A program made the position numbers and the translations under genes. A stretch of DNA of 64,000 bases from Microthyrium microscopicum (Eukaryota; Ascomycota; Dothideomycetes; Microthyriales; Microthyriaceae), in assembly GCA_010405405.1 (NCBI GenBank), contig MU004237.1, positions 1,003,345 to 1,067,344 of the forward strand, read 5' to 3'. The first letter of the stretch is position 1. Every line of letters starts with the position of its first letter. Shown here one piece after another: positions 57,835-64,000 of this stretch. The notes under the pieces were generated by a model that saw nothing but the letters and a program-made list of their open reading frames with translations, was not told the DNA's origin and searched no databases.

Positions 57835-60800
57835 ATACGCCAGCCAACTTCTACAATTAGCGTTATTAGTGATAGGCGTGAAAATATAGAAATGCAGCAC
57901 CTGAAAGTTGTATCTTGGAAGTACGTACGGGCAAGGTATAGACTCGAATTATATGACACGGCTATTTTACACATTACTTGTGCAATTTTGAGAGGTGAAA
58001 CATATGGCAACGACATACGGTATCGATGGTTGCGAAAGGACTCATGACAACCAGATTACGAATCAAGAAAGTATTGCGCCGTTAGTGGCGGAACGGGCTT
58101 TGATAACGTTGGTTCATGGGCTCTAGAACTTCGCATTCTCGCGCTAGAAGCTTGTCACCACGGGATGAAACGCGACGAGAGTTTAGGATATCTCGACCAG
58201 GCGAACTCTGAGCCTTTAGAGTTGATAATCGCCAATTCACAGAAGCTTCCAATATGAGCATATTGATAATGTTATAGGCACATGAGCAAACCTATTGGTA
58301 ACATTGCATCATGTCTGTGACTCAAGCTAGAAAAAGCTGACGTACACCGTATAAAGAGTATTGATATACATCATCTGTACTCATAATGGGCGGTTGTTAT
58401 CAGTTGACATTTCTGAAACTGTATATCTGTGTCAGTGGAGAGCTGGAATGGTGGGAAGTATTCGGTAGGCTTGAAGTTAGAAAAAGTTTCTTGTACACGG
58501 CAAATGCCTTTGAAATGCAATGACCTGTCAACATTGACCACCGTTGATTATCGGTTGGCGTGTAGTAGTTTGTGTCAAATTCAAATGCTAGATTGGCAAT
58601 TGGTTAGAAAGCGCATAAGCGTAGTGTCATAGCGGGAACGGTGATCCGCGACTAGTATTTTTCTCTCTCCACGAGGATCTGCGCGTGGTGCTCACTGCTG
58701 GACAACCTCTGACCCAAAACTGGGTCGTTGGTATCTAGTACTTACGCTACTGTACGTGATGCTGTAATTAGGTACGAAGGTACGAATGCGAATGTGCGTA
58801 AGAGAATGTGCGTAAGAGAAGTTGTTTGTATAGGTATTGTAACAATACTTAGTATATTGTTTCAACTTTAATAGGAAAATAATGGGACCATACAATGGAA
58901 TGATGAAAGGACAGAAAGATGTATAGTGAACGTCCTAGAGACTCGAGAGAATAATGAATAGGGTACCGTAACGGAGGTAGGTCGAGATCCTTTGACTACT
59001 CGGCAAGTGGATTCGGAACTTTTGACTCGAAATTATATTTCCTTTAGTGTTGTTCGGGACTGTGGGAGAGCGCAGGAGGAATCAGGGGTTTCAAGCCACT
59101 AATGTACAATGAAAGATGGTTTCATGCAACAACAAAAATCGAGATGGAAAGTCTGCAGACGTATCAATTTCAGATACTCCTCGGCTTTAATAGGATTGAG
59201 AGTCATATAAGAAATATGACACTCGCTAGATAAAGGCTACAAATTGTGGAACAGGCGAATCCCTATAGCATTCAGATTAATATTTGCAATCGAGAAAGCG
59301 TTGGTTCTCGTGGTTGGAGAGAGTCAAACATCAATGACAGAGTCTTGTCTGAAACAGCATACCAAACGTGATGAATCGACATTCAACATGTGTGCAAGTT
59401 CAGCTGTGATTGGGATGACGAGCATACCAGGTAGAAACCATGTCTATGCTGTATATCTAATGGTGACATGTCTACAAGAGATGAACCTGAGTTGACCATA
59501 CGGTAATTATCTCTTCGTCATCGGGGTTTTTGATACCAACCTCATGTTTTATAGATCGCCAATATTCCAGTCTGGACTTTGAAGCAGTGATTGAAGTAAA
59601 GCTGGAGAAAAAACAAAGGGACCAATTGAGAATGGTTAAGATGAGCGCTGTCAAGCTCAAAGAGGAATAGCTCATGGCCAATGACCCCTGAATCCCGCCT
59701 TGGCCGCCTCGCCAGTGGCCGGCAGGGATGCAAAGTTGAGGCAGCGCAGCGAATAGGGAAAAAGACTGTTACTGGTGAAAAGTGGCCAGGCGAAAAAGGG
59801 GGTTCCATAATTCTATGCAGCCGTGGAAATGTTGAAACTGCAATGGTCAGCCAAAAGAAATGGCAACTAGGGATTGGGATATCATACAATCAGACTTGTA
59901 GGGTCAATCGACGAGTGAAGCTGAGAGTTTATGTATAGCCGTTGACAATCATGGACGCAAAGTCCAACAGTTGTCGTCGTTGGTAACGGATTGAAGGTTG
60001 ATTGATCAAATTAAAGCCAGCCCAGTCCCTGTTGAGCACGTCGAGAGCGCAGTGTGGTGGTGATTGTTCTGGCAGTTGATCCCTGCTTTGCTGCACCTGC
60101 CACGACGGTACAGGCCTTTTTTGGTTTGGAGCCACTCTTGTTGCGCGTGTGTGTCCGCCGCCCGTTCTCCTTAGGACTCAGGAACCAAAGAGGATCAAGA
60201 CTCCAGCGCAAGCCCAGCCTGCAAGCCAGAAAGCCAGTGAGCCAGGCCAAGGAACGAGCACGAGGCAAGTCCTTCTGAAGTTCTGGTCGTCGTTTCCCAT
60301 CACAGACTCCAAGACCCTTTGACCTTTCCAAATTGGCCAGGTACCTCCTTCCATCCTTTTCCAACATCGTGCCTTCCCCATCACATCGCGCAAACACTTC
60401 GCTCCTTCCTTCTTCCGCCAACGTTGCGAGGAAACTGCGACCACCACTACTTCGCGCCTTGGCACTCCCTCAACCAAACCATCAACACCATCACAACAAC
60501 TTCAAGTCAACTCAACTCCTCAACAAACTCTTTCAACATTGATTTGCTGACGCGCTGCCTTTGGATTCTGGAGACCATATACCCCCCACATCACCTCCTT
60601 ACCAGAACACCGAGTCCCAATCGACGCCTGCATCATCCCTAATCCCTAATCCCTCAACCCATCAACAACCAACAACTTCAACCCCTGGAAATAGGTTGCC
60701 TTCGCTACCATCCCAGTTCATCTATACCTCCCGGCTCCCCCGTGCTGTCCAAGTCGCCTTGCGCTTTTCTGCCCTGACCCAAGTGCGTGGATCGCATTCT

Positions 60801-61087
60801 CACTTCCGACTGCCGTCTGCCTCGTGGTCTGCTGTTGAATCGCTGCTCTCCGCTTCCCTGGATACTCGACGTCCCAAACTTCGCGCTGCATATCTATCTA
60901 CAAACTGTAGCCTGGATTTGCCCTGTGCCCGAGATCCCATCTCTTCCCTGCCCATTAATATCCAAAACAAGACACTTAGCTGGTTCTGTCCAATCCGCGA
61001 AAAATAACGTCACGTTTGTCAACCCGCGGCGCTCGCGCTGTCAGCCAGCCCGACCCTGAAGGTCAACGTCCCCCTTTTGCTATCGCC
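57835..61087. other. 3.2-kb region upstream of the kinesin gene
   Basis: No supported gene from 57835 to about 60000. From about 60300 to 61087 the plus strand is pyrimidine- and A-rich, without purine runs, as expected for a long fungal mRNA leader of the kinesin. Open frames there are low-complexity and not convincing as proteins. Confidence 0.5.
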
Positions 61088-64000
61088 ATGGCTACTTCCA
61101 TGTCACCTCCAACATCTCCTATCGCAACCACCATGCAGCGACCCAAAAGCGCCATGATACGTCCTGTGACTAGGCCTCGCAGTCAATCTCGCATGAGCGC
61201 AAGTAGTCGGCAAGGTGCAAGCACAAGATCCGATGAGGATAATAAACATACTGCGGTTCGAGTTGGTAAGTCTTCATAGCGCGTTGCTTCCATCGTCGCG
61301 TCCTTGATTACCTCCAAAAATTCTAAATCATTTCAACTAACATTTTTCCGCAGCCGTTCGCGTTCGCCCTCCACTCAAATCCTCAGATCCAGGTTACGAT
61401 CTTGTCCCTCAACGTTTTCGCGGTTCCAGATGCCAAGTAACCAGCAACACGAGCTTGACTATAGACTCACAGCAGGGCAAGAGATTATTCGTGTTTGACC
61501 GCGTTTTTGGCGAAGATGTGGATCAAGATGGTGTGTGGGAATATCTCAGCGAAAGTGTCAACTCTTTTGTACAAGGCTACAATGTTTCTGTTCTTGCATA
61601 TGGGCAATCAGGAGCAGGAAAGTCCTATACAATGGGTACAACAGGACCTGGAGAACAAAGTGATGCGCGTTTAATGGGTTAGTACTCCGCGTGTTTTTTT
61701 TTGGCATTAAATGGCTGTTTAAAAGAACGGCTATGCCACGCGCAATACCTTTTGGTTCTTCGTTGAAGACTTACTGACATCCGCAGGAATTGTTCCCCGT
61801 GCCGCCGCAGCATTATTCGAAAAGCTTTCACCCGCACCCAAGACCGGTATTCGGCACCCTAATCGATATTCCCTAAATGCAATGTCAGCATTATCAAGCC
61901 ATTCGAACAAAGCAGAAAAAGACTGGAAGATGACAGCAACATATGTTGAGGTATGCTTAAGATGGGTTCTTTCCGCGTAAAATTCTAACTCCGCTTAGAT
62001 CTACCAAGAACAATTACGCGATTTATTAGTCGACGAATCAATTCCATACAACGAAAGACCACAGGTTTCTATACGAGAAGACTCGAAAGGAAGGATACTT
62101 CTTACCGGATTGAAACAAGTAACCATAAATTCCATCGACGATCTGCTCAGCGCTCTCAACTTTGGATCATCCATTCGACAAACAGATGCAACTGCTGTAA
62201 ACGCTCGGTCTTCCCGTTCACATGCCGTTTTCAGTTTGAATCTTGTTCAGAAAAAAGGACAAGTGACAACGACTCCCAAGGATAAACGTAGATCGGTCCC
62301 ATTGGAAGTTATGTCTGGATCGGAAAACTGGATTACTGTTGACAGCAAGCTACATTTCGTCGATTTGGCGGGAAGTGAACGTTTGAAAAATACTCAAGCT
62401 CATGGGGAGCGCGCAAAGGAAGGAATATCCATAAACGCAGGTCTCGCTAGTCTCGGAAAGGTCATCTCCCAGCTTTCATCTCGTTCAGTTGGAACACACA
62501 TATCGTATCGGGACTCCCGCCTGACACGATTATTACAAGACTCTCTTGGTGGAAAAGCCATTACCTACATGGTGGCATGTGTAAACCCAGCGGAATTCCA
62601 TCTCAGTGAAACCCTCAACACAGTTCAATATGCTCAGCGCGCCCGAGCCATTCAACTCAAACCCCAGATTCAACAAGTCCATGATGATAGCGACAAACAG
62701 GCTACGATTGAGCGGCTACGAGCTGAAGTACAATTCTTGCGTGATCAAATCAGACTTTCCGAGAGATCTGGACGACGAACTGATGCTCCTCAAGAACGGT
62801 TAGAGCGTGTCAATGAGCGAGAAATTGAACTTCAAAATCAGCTCTTGGACGTTCAAGAGAACTATACTGCTTTGAGTCAACGTCACGCCAAGGTAATATC
62901 TGAGATCGCCAAAGCAAGGGATTCTCCTTCCAGAAGTGATGGCTCCGCAATATCAGACGCAACCGGAAACTCGGCTATGGATCGCCTCAAAAAGTCTAGC
63001 GATTTTGCTGAAGCTGTGGAACAGGTGGTCCTTGAGTACGAAAAGACCATCCAATCCTTGGAGGCAAGCTTGTCCAACACGCGATCTTCCTTGTCCAACT
63101 CTGAAAGCACGCTTTTGGAAAAAGAGACCAAAATTGCATACATGGAAACCGTTAGCCAACAACTCCAATCCCGGTTGCAAAAAGCCATGGATCGCGAACA
63201 AAATGACGACAATTACCTTCACGAACTCGAATCGCGCGTGGCTGGCGCAAACACTGATGAGGAGAAGAGCATGGCCCTTGTCACTAGCTTGAAGAAAGAA
63301 CTATCAAGAGTACGAGAGAGCGAGGCGGGTGCTGAAGATTACATCTCCACGCTTGAAGAGCGACTGGCCGAAGCTGAGCAACAGCATGACATCATGTCTC
63401 GCGAAATTGACCGACTTGAGCATGTTGTTGAGAGACAACGTAGCATTAAGAAGTTGGATAATCTCCTGTATGAACTTGACCATATCCGCCAAAACGACGC
63501 GTCAAACGGTCTATTACCGACGTCACGCGATCCTGCACCGGCGCAACCTATCACCAATGGTCATTCTCGACATCCAGAGGACAGTTCTTTTGACACCATT
63601 GCTGAGGGTGAGTCTATAGAGCACATTGACGAGCTTGAAGGACAATCACATACAAAATCGCCAACACATTCTCGAGCAATCGATTCGCTTGGTGGCGCTG
63701 TTCAAGAACCTGTTGACGCGCAAAATGACTCTGAAGCAAGCCGAGCTCCTCTTCAAATCAACTCATCCAAAAGCATATCACATGATGCAGATGAGCAGCC
63801 CTCTAGCCCAGCTCAATCAAGATTCGTCAATGATAAGTTGGAAACCGTCACCCAAGAGTTGTTTGATTTGCGTATGGAACACGAGAATACAGTTGGTAGT
63901 TTCGATGAACTTCAACGAAAGTACCAAGTCGCTCTAACAACTATGGCTGAGCTTCAAGACGCCTTAGAGGACACTCGACATGGAAACATGTCAAGACCAA
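61088..64000 (+). CDS. Kinesin motor protein, 3'-truncated by window edge
   Basis: Exons 61088-61265, 61354-61677, 61787-61950, 61999->64000; about 890 aa within the window. A Ser/Pro/Arg-rich start (MATSMSPPTSPIATTMQRPK) leads to the motor head: AVRVRPPLKSSD, P-loop AYGQSGAGKSYTMG, switch I NARSSRSHAVFSL, switch II VDLAGSERLKNT, then SYRDSRLTRLLQDSLGGKA and NTVQYAQRARAI at the neck side. A long coiled coil follows (IERLRAEVQFLRDQI..., YEKTIQSLEASL). The N-terminal motor means plus-end-directed movement is expected. It resembles fungal kinesins of the kinesin-4/KIF21 type, but the subfamily is uncertain. The intron lengths (88, 109, 48) and in-phase joins at the P-loop exon support the model. 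Confidence 0.92.

Overview
The window is nuclear DNA of a filamentous ascomycete (Pezizomycotina). The genes carry many short introns of about 43-62 bases with GTRNGT donors, CTAAC/CTGAC-type branch points and AG acceptors. The gene set is typical of such fungi: a NACHT-ankyrin STAND protein, a Helo-like-domain protein, Zn2Cys6 regulator, GH47 mannosidase and a SulP-STAS-cNMP permease. One AT-rich block looks like repeat-induced point mutation. A leotiomycete is my guess, but the sequence alone does not prove it.

Layout. 1-2718: the 3' part of a NACHT STAND gene with terminal ankyrin-like sequence. 3192-11004: an RTC5-like TLDc protein, OST4, two short-chain dehydrogenases, a DUF202 membrane protein and RPA32. 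11239-13956: the ribosome-biogenesis helicase DBP10, divergent from RPA32. 13957-21569: 7.6 kb without a recognisable gene, ahead of a Zn2Cys6 regulator (21570-23630). 25851-33735: a housekeeping block of a DNAJC8/Spf31-like J protein, DBP4, MAGO and beta-COP. 34432-44643: accessory genes, namely an atypical SDR, a DHA2-type MFS pump, a GH47 mannosidase, an F-box protein and a Helo-like/WD40 protein. 44857-51129: a nine-exon SulP-STAS-cNMP transporter of the Vsb1 type and an RNase P subunit of the Rpp40 family. 51130-61087: 10 kb poor in protein genes and rich in small repeats. 61088-64000: the 5' part of a kinesin.

How the genes relate. There is no operon-like logic. RPA32/DBP10, the J protein/DBP4 and MAGO/beta-COP are compact divergent housekeeping pairs. 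DBP10 and DBP4 both act in 60S/40S pre-rRNA maturation. MAGO and the J protein are both RNA-processing factors. The 34-44 kb block looks like an accessory patch but holds no PKS/NRPS backbone gene.

The most unusual part is 51.1-58 kb. It holds a tRNA-Gly(UCC) gene whose D-loop is interrupted by a 53-bp insert with all the sequence marks of a spliceosomal intron. Removing the insert restores a normal-length tRNA. A perfect 61-bp inverted fragment of this interrupted gene lies 483 bp upstream. Next to it is an array of at least five short hairpin repeats with TIRs close to TCCCATCAAGTGCGATGGC. The same family also fills the two abnormally long introns of the NACHT gene and of the GH47 gene. Further on are an AT-rich degraded transposon block and a MITE-like element with perfect 39-bp terminal inverted repeats.

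All exon boundaries were read by eye and checked only for reading phase and conserved protein motifs; no transcript or database was consulted.
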